NCBI GenBank assembly: GCA_033764875.1
Contig: JANRIO010000025.1
Span: forward strand, 1-64,000
DNA length: 64,000 nucleotides
DNA from: AWTP1-13 sp033764875
GTDB lineage: Bacteria > Pseudomonadota > Alphaproteobacteria > Rhizobiales > Hyphomicrobiaceae
Direction of reading: 5' to 3'
Positions 33,817 through 41,864 of this stretch are shown one piece after another. Under the pieces are notes generated by a model. That model was not told where the DNA came from, searched no databases, and worked only from the letters and a program-made list of their open reading frames with translations. The position numbers and the translations under genes were made by a program. Each line of letters starts with the position of its first letter. Position 1 is the stretch's first letter.

Positions 33817-33955
33817 GCCAGGAGCTTACGGCGACGCCCACGCTACCGGCGCGGTTTCGCGCCGGGCGGGAACCTGTGGTATTGTTCTTGAACTGGGTTC
33901 ATTCCGCTTGGGGCCGATCGCCCGAGCGTTGCAGCCAATGCCATGGGGAACCGTC

Positions 33956-34456
33956 ATGGGAAAGCGACGCCGCGTCTTCGAGCAAGGGCATGGCCGGAAG
34001 TTCCTCGTCATCGTGGACGAGTCACCCGAGGTCGAGAGCGCGCTGTTCTACGCCGCGGGCCGGGTGTTCCACACCGATGGCATGCTCGTCCTGATGTACG
34101 TCATCGAGCCGGAGACGCAGTTCTGGGACAGCGTGCGACAGGCACATCTCGAGGAGCAGACGAACAAGGCGCGGGCGCTGTTCCGCCTGTTCAAGCGCAA
34201 GCTGTCGCAGGAGGGCTTCGACACGCTGCGCATCGAGGAGGTGATCCGCGAGGGCAAGATCGTCGACCAGATCCTGAAGCAGATCGACGAAGACGAGGAC
34301 GTCGCCGTGCTGGTGCTGGGCGCGGCCAACGAGACCTCGGGGCCGGGGCCGCTGGTTGCCTCGCTCGCGGCCGGGTCGGCGGCCGGGAATTTCCCGATCC
34401 CGATCACGATCGTTCCCGGCAGCCTGGCCCTCGAGGACATCAAGGCCTTGGCATGA
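33956..34456 (+). CDS. universal stress protein (UspA family)
   Basis: The 166-residue single Usp domain starts KFLVIVDESPEVESALFYAA and has a MLVLMYVIEPE strand. A nucleotide-loop-like LVLGAANETSG near residue 120 differs from the classical GxxGxxGx9(S/T) ATP-binding motif, so ATP binding is doubtful. The basic N-terminus (MGKRRRVFEQGHGRK) is ahead of the domain. It sits between trpS and nfu, a conserved Rhizobiales position. Confidence 0.85.
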   Translation: MGKRRRVFEQGHGRKFLVIVDESPEVESALFYAAGRVFHTDGMLVLMYVIEPETQFWDSVRQAHLEEQTNKARALFRLFKRKLSQEGFDTLRIEEVIREGKIVDQILKQIDEDEDVAVLVLGAANETSGPGPLVASLAAGSAAGNFPIPITIVPGSLALEDIKALA

Positions 34457-34594
34457 CGGGCCGTTGCCCCCATGTGGCGGGCAGGGCCCGCCCGGCGGCA
34501 AAGGCTTTTGACCGATGGCAGAGCCTCCCGTAGAATGATTCCAAACTAGATCCGACCCAGATCGCCCGGAGCAGGCCAAGGAAGGCAGCCCCCC

Positions 34595-35155
34595 ATGTTC
34601 ATCCAGACCGAGCCGACGCCAAACCCCGCGACCCTCAAGTTCATCCCCGGCAAGGCCGTTCTCGGCGACGGCACCGCCGATTTCCGGGGCAAGGACGAGG
34701 CCGACGCCTCGCCGCTGGCCTTGCGCCTGTTCGACGTGGACGGCGTGCGCGGCGTGTTCCTCGGCTCCGATTTCATCTCGGTGACCAAGGCCGAGGAGGA
34801 CGAGTGGCAGCACATCAAGCCGGCCATCCTCGGCGCCATCATGGAGCACTACCTGTCGGGTGCGCCCGTGATGGCGGGAGGAGAGGCGGGCGAAGGCGCC
34901 GCCGAGGAGGACTACGATCCGGCGGATGAGGAGACGGTCAAGACGATCAAGGAGCTGCTGGACACGCGCGTGCGGCCGGCGGTGGCCAACGACGGCGGCG
35001 ACATCGTGTTCCACGGCTTCAAGGACGGGGTCGTGTTCCTGCACATGCGCGGAGCCTGCGCCGGCTGCCCGTCGTCGACGGCGACGCTGCGGCACGGCAT
35101 CGAGAACCTGCTCAAGCACTTCTGCCCCGACGTGCAGGAAGTCCGGCCAGTGTGA
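34595..35155 (+). CDS. NifU/Nfu-type iron-sulfur scaffold protein
   Basis: The 186-residue product has an N-terminal Nfu-N domain (MFIQTEPTPNPATLKFIPGK, ending near residue 90), an acidic linker and a C-terminal NifU-like domain. Its CAGC motif (C155, C158) bridges a [4Fe-4S] cluster between two subunits. Such proteins deliver clusters to target enzymes. Mitochondrial NFU1 shares this layout. Several cluster enzymes are nearby in the window (MiaB, ThiC), though no specific pairing can be shown. Confidence 0.95.
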   Translation: MFIQTEPTPNPATLKFIPGKAVLGDGTADFRGKDEADASPLALRLFDVDGVRGVFLGSDFISVTKAEEDEWQHIKPAILGAIMEHYLSGAPVMAGGEAGEGAAEEDYDPADEETVKTIKELLDTRVRPAVANDGGDIVFHGFKDGVVFLHMRGACAGCPSSTATLRHGIENLLKHFCPDVQEVRPV

Positions 35156-35227
35156 GCGGCGCGGCGCAAGCAAAGGTTGCGCTGAGACGGCAAATGCGTT
35201 GAAAGTGATCGCGCCCTGACCGCCCTG

Positions 35228-35842
35228 ATGCGGGAGGGAGCGCTCAACCGGAGGCGCGCGGTGGCTTCGAGGCTCGACGACCAGGCGCTGGCGCAGCTGC
35301 TGAGCACGGCGCGCACGCACCGCTCCTGGAGCGCCGCCGAGGTGCCCGATACCCTGCTCGAGGAGCTGACGACCCTGATGCAGTGGGGGCCGACGGCGAA
35401 CAACCTGCTGCCGGCGCGCCTCGTCTACGTGAAATCACCGGCCGCCAAGGAGCGCCTCAAGCCGCACCTGTCGCCCGGCAACGTCGACAAGGCGATGTCG
35501 GCGCCGGTGACCGCCGTGATCGGCCACGACCTGAGCTTCTTCGAGCACGTCCCCCCGGGCCAGCCGCCCGCCACGGGGTTCGTGGACAAGCCGGAGGCGG
35601 CGGCGACCTCGGCCCTGCGGAACGGCTCGCTGCAAGGCGCCTACCTGATGCTGGCTGCGCGCGCGCTCGGGCTCGACGTCGGGCCGATGTCGGGCTTCGA
35701 CAACGCCGGCGTCGATGCGGAGTTCTTCGCCGGGACGACCACGAGATCGAATTTCCTGTGCAACCTCGGCTATGGCGACGGCACGGGGCTCAGGCCGCGG
35801 GCCCGGCGCTTCGCCTTCGCCGACATCGCCCAAATCCTATGA
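35228..35842 (+). CDS. nitroreductase-fold protein, malonic semialdehyde reductase (RutE)-like
   Basis: The 204-residue FMN-dependent nitroreductase-fold protein has the opening THRSWSAAEVPDTLLEELTT, MQWGPTANNLLPARLVYVKS, and a C-terminal LGLDVGPMSGFDNAGVDAEF followed by NLGYGD. These match the RutE/HadB subgroup that can reduce malonic semialdehyde to 3-hydroxypropionate. No other rut pyrimidine-degradation gene is nearby, so the physiological substrate is uncertain. Its stop overlaps the first possible tsaB start. Confidence 0.85.
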   Translation: MREGALNRRRAVASRLDDQALAQLLSTARTHRSWSAAEVPDTLLEELTTLMQWGPTANNLLPARLVYVKSPAAKERLKPHLSPGNVDKAMSAPVTAVIGHDLSFFEHVPPGQPPATGFVDKPEAAATSALRNGSLQGAYLMLAARALGLDVGPMSGFDNAGVDAEFFAGTTTRSNFLCNLGYGDGTGLRPRARRFAFADIAQIL

Positions 35843-36525
35843 GGCCGGACCCCATGCGCGTCGTGGCGCTCGATGCAAGCCTCAGCGCCGTGTCGGTGGC
35901 GGCCGGGACGCTTGCGGCGGACGGCGCGTGGACGCTTTTGGCCTGCGACCGCGCCCTGCGATCGGCGGGTCATGCCGAGACGCTGGTGGCGATGCTGGCA
36001 TCGGTGGTGGCGCAGGCCGGCATGGAGCTGGCGGACACGGAGCGCGTCGTCGTCACGCATGGGCCGGGCGGCTTCACGGGCGTGCGCGCCGGCGTGGCGG
36101 CCGCGCGCGCGCTGGCACTGGCGACGGGGTGCGAGGCGGTCGGCATCTCCACCCTCGACGCGCTGGCCGCAGAGGCGCGCGTCAAGGGCGTCGGGGGCGC
36201 GCTCGCCGTCGCGGTCGATGCCCGGCGCGGGATGGTGTTCTTCGCGCGCTATGGGCAGGGCCAGTCCGAGGCGGAGCCGATGCTCGTTGCGATCGCGGAG
36301 GCGGCACGGCTTGCCGGGGGGGACTGTCTCGTCGGATCGGGGGCCGGCCTCGTCGCCGCGTGCAGCGGCGGAGCGGCGCTGCTGCCGGATCTCGCGCCCG
36401 ATGCGCAAAGCCTTGCCCCGCTCGCACGCTCCCGACCCGCCGCGGCGAAGGTGCGGCCGCTCTACCTGCGCCCGCCGGACGCCAAGGCGCAGGCCTCCTT
36501 TGTGCTACCGAGGGCTCAGGCATGA
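35839..36525 (+). CDS. tsaB: tRNA threonylcarbamoyladenosine biosynthesis protein TsaB
   Basis: The 228-residue ASKHA-fold partner of TsaD in forming t6A at position 37 of ANN-decoding tRNAs. The opening VVALDASLSAVSVAAG and the signature THGPGGFTGVRAGVAAARAL are clear. The ATG used overlaps the previous stop; a second ATG five codons later is equally possible. The next gene, rimI, overlaps by four bases (ATGA), the usual tsaB-rimI pairing. Confidence 0.94.
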   Translation: MRPDPMRVVALDASLSAVSVAAGTLAADGAWTLLACDRALRSAGHAETLVAMLASVVAQAGMELADTERVVVTHGPGGFTGVRAGVAAARALALATGCEAVGISTLDALAAEARVKGVGGALAVAVDARRGMVFFARYGQGQSEAEPMLVAIAEAARLAGGDCLVGSGAGLVAACSGGAALLPDLAPDAQSLAPLARSRPAAAKVRPLYLRPPDAKAQASFVLPRAQA

Positions 36526-36995
36526 GCGCCGTCGACTACCGCCGAACGAGCCTGCTGTGGGCTGCGCCCGAGCATGCCGCCGAGCTTGCCGGCATACACG
36601 CGCAGCTTTTTCCGCAGGGGTGGACGGCCGAGGCGTTCGAGAGGCTTCTCGCCCATCCCGGGTCGATCGCGCTGCTGGCGCGGGTCGGCACGCCGCCGCA
36701 GACGGTGGGCTTCGTGCTGGCCCAGATGGCGGCCGACGAGGCCGAGATCCTGACCCTTGGCGTGGGGGCCGAGCACCAGCGCCACGGCGTCGGGCAGAGG
36801 CTCGTCGAGGCCATCTGCCGGGCGGCGCGGAAATCCGAGGTGCGCCGGCTGTTCCTGGAGGTCGCCGAGGCGAACGCGGCGGCACGTGCCCTGTATCGCA
36901 AGCTCGGTTTCAAGGAGGTGGGCGAGCGCAAGGGCTACTACCAGCCGCCGGGCGGCCCGCCCGAGAACGCGACCGTGATGGCGCTCGATCTCTAG
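36522..36995 (+). CDS. rimI: ribosomal protein S18-alanine N-acetyltransferase
   Basis: The 157-residue GNAT-fold enzyme acetylates the N-terminus of ribosomal protein S18 in E. coli. The acetyl-CoA loop GVGAEHQRHGVGQRLVEAIC and the terminal AARALYRKLGFKEVGERKGY motif are intact. Translation is coupled to tsaB through the overlapping ATGA. The last segment (ATVMALDL) is typical for RimI. Confidence 0.93.
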   Translation: MSAVDYRRTSLLWAAPEHAAELAGIHAQLFPQGWTAEAFERLLAHPGSIALLARVGTPPQTVGFVLAQMAADEAEILTLGVGAEHQRHGVGQRLVEAICRAARKSEVRRLFLEVAEANAAARALYRKLGFKEVGERKGYYQPPGGPPENATVMALDL

Positions 36996-37098
36996 GACGG
37001 GCGGGGCCACGGCCGGTTGCCCTTTTCGGGCCACCTCGGGTCACCTATAAGCGGATCGCACCGAGCCGGCGGCGCCGCAAACGACGGCCTCCGCGCCG

Positions 37099-37572
37099 AT
37101 GCCAACGAGCCCAAGGATGAACCCGCAGCCAAAGCCAGACACGCCAACCCACATCGAGCGGCTGTGCCTCGAGAAGGGCATGCGCATGACCGGGCAGCGC
37201 CGTACCATCGCGCGCGTCCTGTCGGAGGCCAAGGACCACCCGGACGTGGAGGAGGTCTACCGGCGCGCCAATGCCATCGACCGCCGCATCTCGCTGTCGA
37301 CGGTCTACCGCACGCTCAAGCTGTTTGCCGTGCACGGCATTCTGGAGCGGCACGACTTCGGCGCCGGCCGCGGCCGCTACGAGGAGGTCAGCGGCAGCCA
37401 CCACGATCACCTGATCGACATCGAGACGGGGCGGGTCATCGAGTTCCACAACGAGGAGATCGAGCGCCTGCAGGAGCGGATCGCGCGCGAGCTCGGCTTC
37501 CGGCTGGTCGGGCACAGGCTCGAGCTGCACGGCGTGCCGCTGAAGCGCGAGCGCAAGCCGCGGCCGGAGTAG
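37099..37572 (+). CDS. fur: Fur family metalloregulator, Fur/Mur type
   Basis: The 157-residue product has a winged HTH (RMTGQRRTIARVLSEAKDHP, then SLSTVYRTLKLF) and a C-terminal dimerisation domain with the metal-ligand stretch H101-H102-D103-H104 and a downstream His at 117. Where enterobacterial Fur has CxxC after HHDHLIC, this protein has HLIDIETG, and there are no C-terminal cysteines; the structural zinc pairs are absent. That is typical of Rhizobiales Fur/Mur, which often respond to manganese or report heme status. An in-frame Met at codon 7 is an alternative start. Confidence 0.93.
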   Translation: MPTSPRMNPQPKPDTPTHIERLCLEKGMRMTGQRRTIARVLSEAKDHPDVEEVYRRANAIDRRISLSTVYRTLKLFAVHGILERHDFGAGRGRYEEVSGSHHDHLIDIETGRVIEFHNEEIERLQERIARELGFRLVGHRLELHGVPLKRERKPRPE

Positions 37573-37672
37573 CGCCCCGGCCGGACGGACGGGCGGCTTT
37601 ACCCCGGCGGCGGGGGTGGGGTATTGCTGCGGGCGCCGGCGGGATGGCCCGTCAAACCCCTGAACGAGCGTC

Positions 37673-39019
37673 ATGAGCACGCCCAAGACCGTCTTCGTCA
37701 AAACCTACGGCTGCCAGATGAACGCCTACGATTCCGAGCGGATCTCGGAGTTGCTGGCGCCGGCAGGGTATGGGCCCGCGGGCAGCGCGGAGGACGCCGA
37801 CCTGATCGTGCTCAACACCTGCCACATCCGCGAGAAGGCCGCCGAGAAGGTCTACTCGGAGCTCGGCCGCCTGCGCGAGCTCAAGGCGGCACGGAAAGAG
37901 GCCGGCAAGGAGACGCTGGTCGCGGTGGCGGGCTGCGTCGCCCAGGCCGAGGGCGCGGAGATGCGCCGGCGCGCGCCCGTGGTCGATCTCGTGGTCGGGC
38001 CGCAGGCCTATCACCGGCTGGCCGACCTCGTGGCCAAGGCGCGCGGGGCGGGCGAGGACGTGGTCGCGACCGAGTTTCCCGTACGCGACAAGTTCCAGGC
38101 CCTGCCACCCCGCCGGGGCAAGCAGGGCGTTGCGGCCTTCCTGACGGTGCAGGAAGGCTGCGACAAGTTCTGCACGTTCTGCGTGGTGCCCTACACGCGC
38201 GGGGCGGAGTACTCGCGCCCCGTCGCCGATCTGGTGGCTGAGGCGCAGGCGCTGGCCGAGGGCGGGGCACGCGAGATCGCGCTGCTCGGGCAGAACGTGA
38301 ACGCCTACCACGGGAAGGGACCGGACGGGGCTCCCTGGAGCCTTGCCCGCCTGCTTGCCCGGCTTGCCGAGGTGCCGGGCGTCGAGCGGCTGCGCTACAC
38401 GACCAGCCACCCGCACGACATGGACGCCGATCTCGTCGCCGCGCATCGCGACAACGGCAAGCTGATGCCGTTCCTGCACCTGCCCGTGCAGTCTGGGTCG
38501 GACCGGGTGCTGGCGGGCATGAACCGCAAGCATACGGCGCAGCACTACCTGGGGCTCGTCGCGCGCATCCGGGAGGCCAGGCCCGACATCGCGCTGTCGA
38601 CCGACCTGATCGTCGGCTTTCCGGGGGAGACGGAGGCGGACTTCGAGGCCACGTATCGGCTGGCCGAGGCCGTAGGCTTTGCCCAGACCTATTCGTTCAA
38701 GTTCAGCGCAAGGCCCGGAACTCCTGCCGCCTCAATGGCTTCGCAGGTGCCGGAGGAGGTCAAGTCGGCGCGCCTGGCGCGGCTGCAAAGGCTGCTGCAT
38801 GATCAGCAAACAGCGTTCAACAAAGCCTGCATGGGACGCGTGCTGCCGGTGCTGTTCGAGCGCCAGGGGCGGCATCCGGGCCAGCTGGTGGGCCGCTCCC
38901 CCTACCTGCAGGCGGTGCATGCCGAGGCTTCGGCTTCACTGATCGGTCACACGGTTGATGTTGAAATTGTCGGCCAAGGGACCAATAGTCTGGCGGGAGC
39001 CGTCGTCGCGACGCCCTGA
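37673..39019 (+). CDS. miaB: tRNA-2-methylthio-N6-dimethylallyladenosine synthase MiaB
   Basis: The 448-residue radical-SAM methylthiotransferase makes ms2i6A at tRNA position 37. The auxiliary cluster ligands are C14, C50 and C88. The radical-SAM triad is C163, C167 and C170 in GCDKFCTFCVVPYTRG. The C-terminal TRAM domain ends in VDVEIVGQGTNSLAGAV. All three domains are intact and the length is normal. It forms a run with phoH, ybeY, corC and lnt. Confidence 0.97.
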   Translation: MSTPKTVFVKTYGCQMNAYDSERISELLAPAGYGPAGSAEDADLIVLNTCHIREKAAEKVYSELGRLRELKAARKEAGKETLVAVAGCVAQAEGAEMRRRAPVVDLVVGPQAYHRLADLVAKARGAGEDVVATEFPVRDKFQALPPRRGKQGVAAFLTVQEGCDKFCTFCVVPYTRGAEYSRPVADLVAEAQALAEGGAREIALLGQNVNAYHGKGPDGAPWSLARLLARLAEVPGVERLRYTTSHPHDMDADLVAAHRDNGKLMPFLHLPVQSGSDRVLAGMNRKHTAQHYLGLVARIREARPDIALSTDLIVGFPGETEADFEATYRLAEAVGFAQTYSFKFSARPGTPAASMASQVPEEVKSARLARLQRLLHDQQTAFNKACMGRVLPVLFERQGRHPGQLVGRSPYLQAVHAEASASLIGHTVDVEIVGQGTNSLAGAVVATP

Positions 39020-39112
39020 GCTGCCGGTCCGGCAGGCGGAGCGGGCACGATGTGCTAGGATCAACTGGTCGATTCCGTGGGGTCTTTACTGTCCTTTGGA
39101 GGATGAGCCGAC

Positions 39113-40144
39113 TTGAATGGCATTCGCGGGCCGGCGGCAACAGGCCTTGGAAAGCAGCGGTCGGAGCAGGCACGCCTCGTCGTGCCTTTCGAAGACAACC
39201 GGCATCTCACCCGATTGCTCGGTGAGTTCGACGGGCATCTGGCCCTGATCGAGGAGCGGCTCGGCATCGAGGCGCAGGCGCACGGCAACGTCGTGACACT
39301 GACGGGCTCGCAAGCGGCGTGCGAGACGGCGCGGGCCGTGCTCGAGAAGCTCTACGCCCGCGCCCGCAAGGGGGAGGATATCACCTCGGGCGATGTGGAC
39401 GGCCTGCTGCGCCACGCCAGCGAGGACACGGCGGCGGCCGAAGGCCTTGCCCAGATCCGCACGCGCCGCAAGACGATCACGGCGCGCACGCCCACGCAAG
39501 GCAGCTACATCCAGGCGCTGGAGAAGGTCGATCTGGTGTTCGGCCTGGGCCCGGCAGGCACCGGCAAGACCTACCTTGCCGTCGCGTTCGCGGCGCAGTG
39601 CCTGGAGCGTGGCCTGGTCGAGCGCATCATCCTGTCGCGGCCGGCCGTGGAGGCGGGCGAGCGCCTGGGCTTCCTGCCGGGCGACATGAAGGACAAGGTC
39701 GATCCCTACCTGCGGCCCCTGTACGACGCCCTCTACGACGTGCTGCCGCCGGCGAAGGTGGAGCGCGACCTCGCCACCGGCGTGATCGAGATCGCGCCGC
39801 TCGCCTTCATGCGCGGGCGGACGCTGGCGCACGCCTTCGTCATTCTCGACGAGGCGCAGAACACCTCCAGCATGCAGATGAAGATGTTCCTCACCCGCAT
39901 CGGCGAGGGCTCGAAGATGGCGATCACCGGCGATCCGAGCCAGATCGACCTGCCGCGCGGCATGGTCTCGGGGCTCGAGGAGGCGGTCGCCCTGCTGCAG
40001 GGGGTGAAGGGCATCGAGACGGTGCGCTTCCAGGCGCGCGACGTGGTGCGGCGCGATCTCGTCGCGCGCATCGTCGAAGCCTACGACCGCGCCGGCAGGG
40101 GCGAGGCCGAGCGCGGTTCGCCCGCGGGGGCGCAGAAGCCATGA
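39113..40144 (+). CDS. PhoH-like P-loop ATPase
   Basis: The 343-residue PhoH/YbeZ family ATPase has Walker A GPAGTGKT at 146-153 and the DEAQN box in FVILDEAQNTSSMQMKMFL. The N-terminal KH-like region has EERLGIEAQAHGNVVTLTGS. A TTG start lies after a strong GGAGG about 13 bases upstream; an ATG close to the ribosome site is in another frame. The stop overlaps ybeY's start (ATGA), consistent with the YbeZ-YbeY partnership in 16S rRNA maturation. Confidence 0.93.
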   Translation: MNGIRGPAATGLGKQRSEQARLVVPFEDNRHLTRLLGEFDGHLALIEERLGIEAQAHGNVVTLTGSQAACETARAVLEKLYARARKGEDITSGDVDGLLRHASEDTAAAEGLAQIRTRRKTITARTPTQGSYIQALEKVDLVFGLGPAGTGKTYLAVAFAAQCLERGLVERIILSRPAVEAGERLGFLPGDMKDKVDPYLRPLYDALYDVLPPAKVERDLATGVIEIAPLAFMRGRTLAHAFVILDEAQNTSSMQMKMFLTRIGEGSKMAITGDPSQIDLPRGMVSGLEEAVALLQGVKGIETVRFQARDVVRRDLVARIVEAYDRAGRGEAERGSPAGAQKP

Positions 40145-40719
40145 GCCCGGACCGACCACGAGGCGAGCCGGCTCAGGCCGCAGCCGAGGCGGGCGTTGCC
40201 GAGGATCCGGAGCCACCCTCTCGGCGCGACAGCCCCGCAGGGCTCGTGCTCGATGTCCTGGAGGAGGCCGGCGACTGGTCGCGGGTGCCCGGCCGCGAGG
40301 CCGAAATCCGCGCGGCGGCGGCCGCCCTGTGCCGGCACCCGGAGGCGAAAGCGGGCGCCGGGCGCGCGGCGACGATCGTCCTCACCGACGACGCCAGCGT
40401 GCGCAAGCTCAACGGTGCCTATCGCGGCAAGGACCAGGCGACCAACGTGCTGTCATTCCCGTTCGAGGCGCCGCCGGGCACGGGCGACGAGACCGCGCGC
40501 GACTACCTGGGCGACGTCGTGCTCGCCGCCGAGACCGTGCTGCGCGAGGCGGACGAGATGGGCGTTCCTCCCGGGCACCACCTGCAGCATCTCGTCATCC
40601 ACGGCCTTCTCCACCTGCTGGGCTTCGACCACGTCGAGGACGGGGAGGCGGAGGCGATGGAGGCGATCGAGACCGAGGTGCTGAAGGGCATCGGCATCGC
40701 CGATCCCTATGCCGCGTGA
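40141..40719 (+). CDS. ybeY: endoribonuclease YbeY
   Basis: The 192-residue zinc-dependent RNase matures the 3' end of 16S rRNA and polices ribosomes. The zinc site HGLLHLLGFDH supplies H154, H158 and H164. NVLSFPFEAP and YLGDVVLAAETV complete the core. A polar N-terminal extension of about 30 residues precedes the domain. It overlaps phoH by four bases and its last 11 bases overlap the start of the CorC-like gene. Confidence 0.95.
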   Translation: MSPDRPRGEPAQAAAEAGVAEDPEPPSRRDSPAGLVLDVLEEAGDWSRVPGREAEIRAAAAALCRHPEAKAGAGRAATIVLTDDASVRKLNGAYRGKDQATNVLSFPFEAPPGTGDETARDYLGDVVLAAETVLREADEMGVPPGHHLQHLVIHGLLHLLGFDHVEDGEAEAMEAIETEVLKGIGIADPYAA

Positions 40720-41851
40720 GATCGATGACAACGAGGAGGCCGCGCCGGACCGGCGCCATGGCGCGAGTATGAAGATGAGTGCGAAATCCGAACCCGGCGA
40801 CCGGGGGGCCGGGCCGCAACCGACACCCGAAGCGCCGCCGCAAGGCGAGACGAACCTCGGATGGCTGGCGGCGCTGCGCGCGCGTCTGGGGCTGCCCGGC
40901 GCACCGACGCTCAGGGCGACGCTCGAGGACGCGCTGCGCCGGTCGGGCGACGGCCAGGCGTTCTCGACGGAGGAGCGCGAGATGCTGCTGCGCATCCTGC
41001 GCTTTGGAGCCCTGCGCGTCGTCGACGTCATGGTGCCGCGCGCCGACATCATCGCCGTGGACGAGAACGAGCCGGTGCACGAGCTGCTGCGCACGCTCGA
41101 TGCCGCCGGGGTGTCGCGGGTGCCGCTGTTCCGCGAGACGCTCGATGATCCGCGCGGCATGGTGCACGTCAAGGACCTGGTGCGCTGGATGATGGCGGCG
41201 GCGCTCAACCGGCCGGCCATCGAGGGCTACCAGGCGCCGCTCACGGCGCGGCCGGGGGCGACCGACCGGCCGACACCGCCGGCCGCCAGCGAAGCGGGGC
41301 GGGCAACGCCCGACCTCGCCCGCATCGATCTTGCCAAGCCGATCGCGGCGACGAAGCTGAAGCGGCCGGTGCTCTACGTGCCGCCCTCGATGCCCGCCGC
41401 CAACCTGCTGATCCGGATGCAGACGAGCCATATCCACATGGCGCTGGTGGTCGACGAGTACGGCGGCACGGACGGGCTCGTCACCATCGAGGACCTGGTC
41501 GAGCAGATCGTCGGCGACATCGCGGACGAGCACGACGAGGCGGAGGACGCCTACATCGCGGCGGACGCCAAGCAGGGCCTGGTCACGGCGGCGCGGACGC
41601 CGGTGAAGGAGCTCGAGGAGCACCTGGGCGTCACGCTGCTGACCCCGGAGGAGGCGGAGGACATCGACACGCTCGGCGGGCTGGTGTTCTCGATCGTCGG
41701 CCGGGTGCCGGCGCGCGGCGAGCTCATCCGGCACCCTTCGGGGGTGGAGTTCGAGGTGCTCGACGCGGACCCGCGGCGGATCAAGAAGCTTAGGGTGCAC
41801 CTGCCACGCGCCGCCACGGCCCACGTCGCGCCCGGCGTCAAGGGCGATTGA
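40709..41851 (+). CDS. hemolysin-like CBS-domain protein, CorC/TlyC type
   Basis: The 380-residue product has two CBS domains, VMVPRADIIAVDENEPVHEL and PPSMPAANLLIRMQ...VVDEYGGTDGLVTIEDLVEQI, followed by a CorC_HlyC FAD-fold-like domain (about 290-365). Between the CBS domains is an unusual 45-50-residue linker (residues about 172-220) rich in Ala/Pro/Arg. There is no membrane domain, so it belongs to the soluble CorC-like group often next to lnt and linked to magnesium homeostasis. It overlaps ybeY. Confidence 0.9.
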   Translation: MPREIDDNEEAAPDRRHGASMKMSAKSEPGDRGAGPQPTPEAPPQGETNLGWLAALRARLGLPGAPTLRATLEDALRRSGDGQAFSTEEREMLLRILRFGALRVVDVMVPRADIIAVDENEPVHELLRTLDAAGVSRVPLFRETLDDPRGMVHVKDLVRWMMAAALNRPAIEGYQAPLTARPGATDRPTPPAASEAGRATPDLARIDLAKPIAATKLKRPVLYVPPSMPAANLLIRMQTSHIHMALVVDEYGGTDGLVTIEDLVEQIVGDIADEHDEAEDAYIAADAKQGLVTAARTPVKELEEHLGVTLLTPEEAEDIDTLGGLVFSIVGRVPARGELIRHPSGVEFEVLDADPRRIKKLRVHLPRAATAHVAPGVKGD

Positions 41852-41864
41852 GCGGACGGCACGG

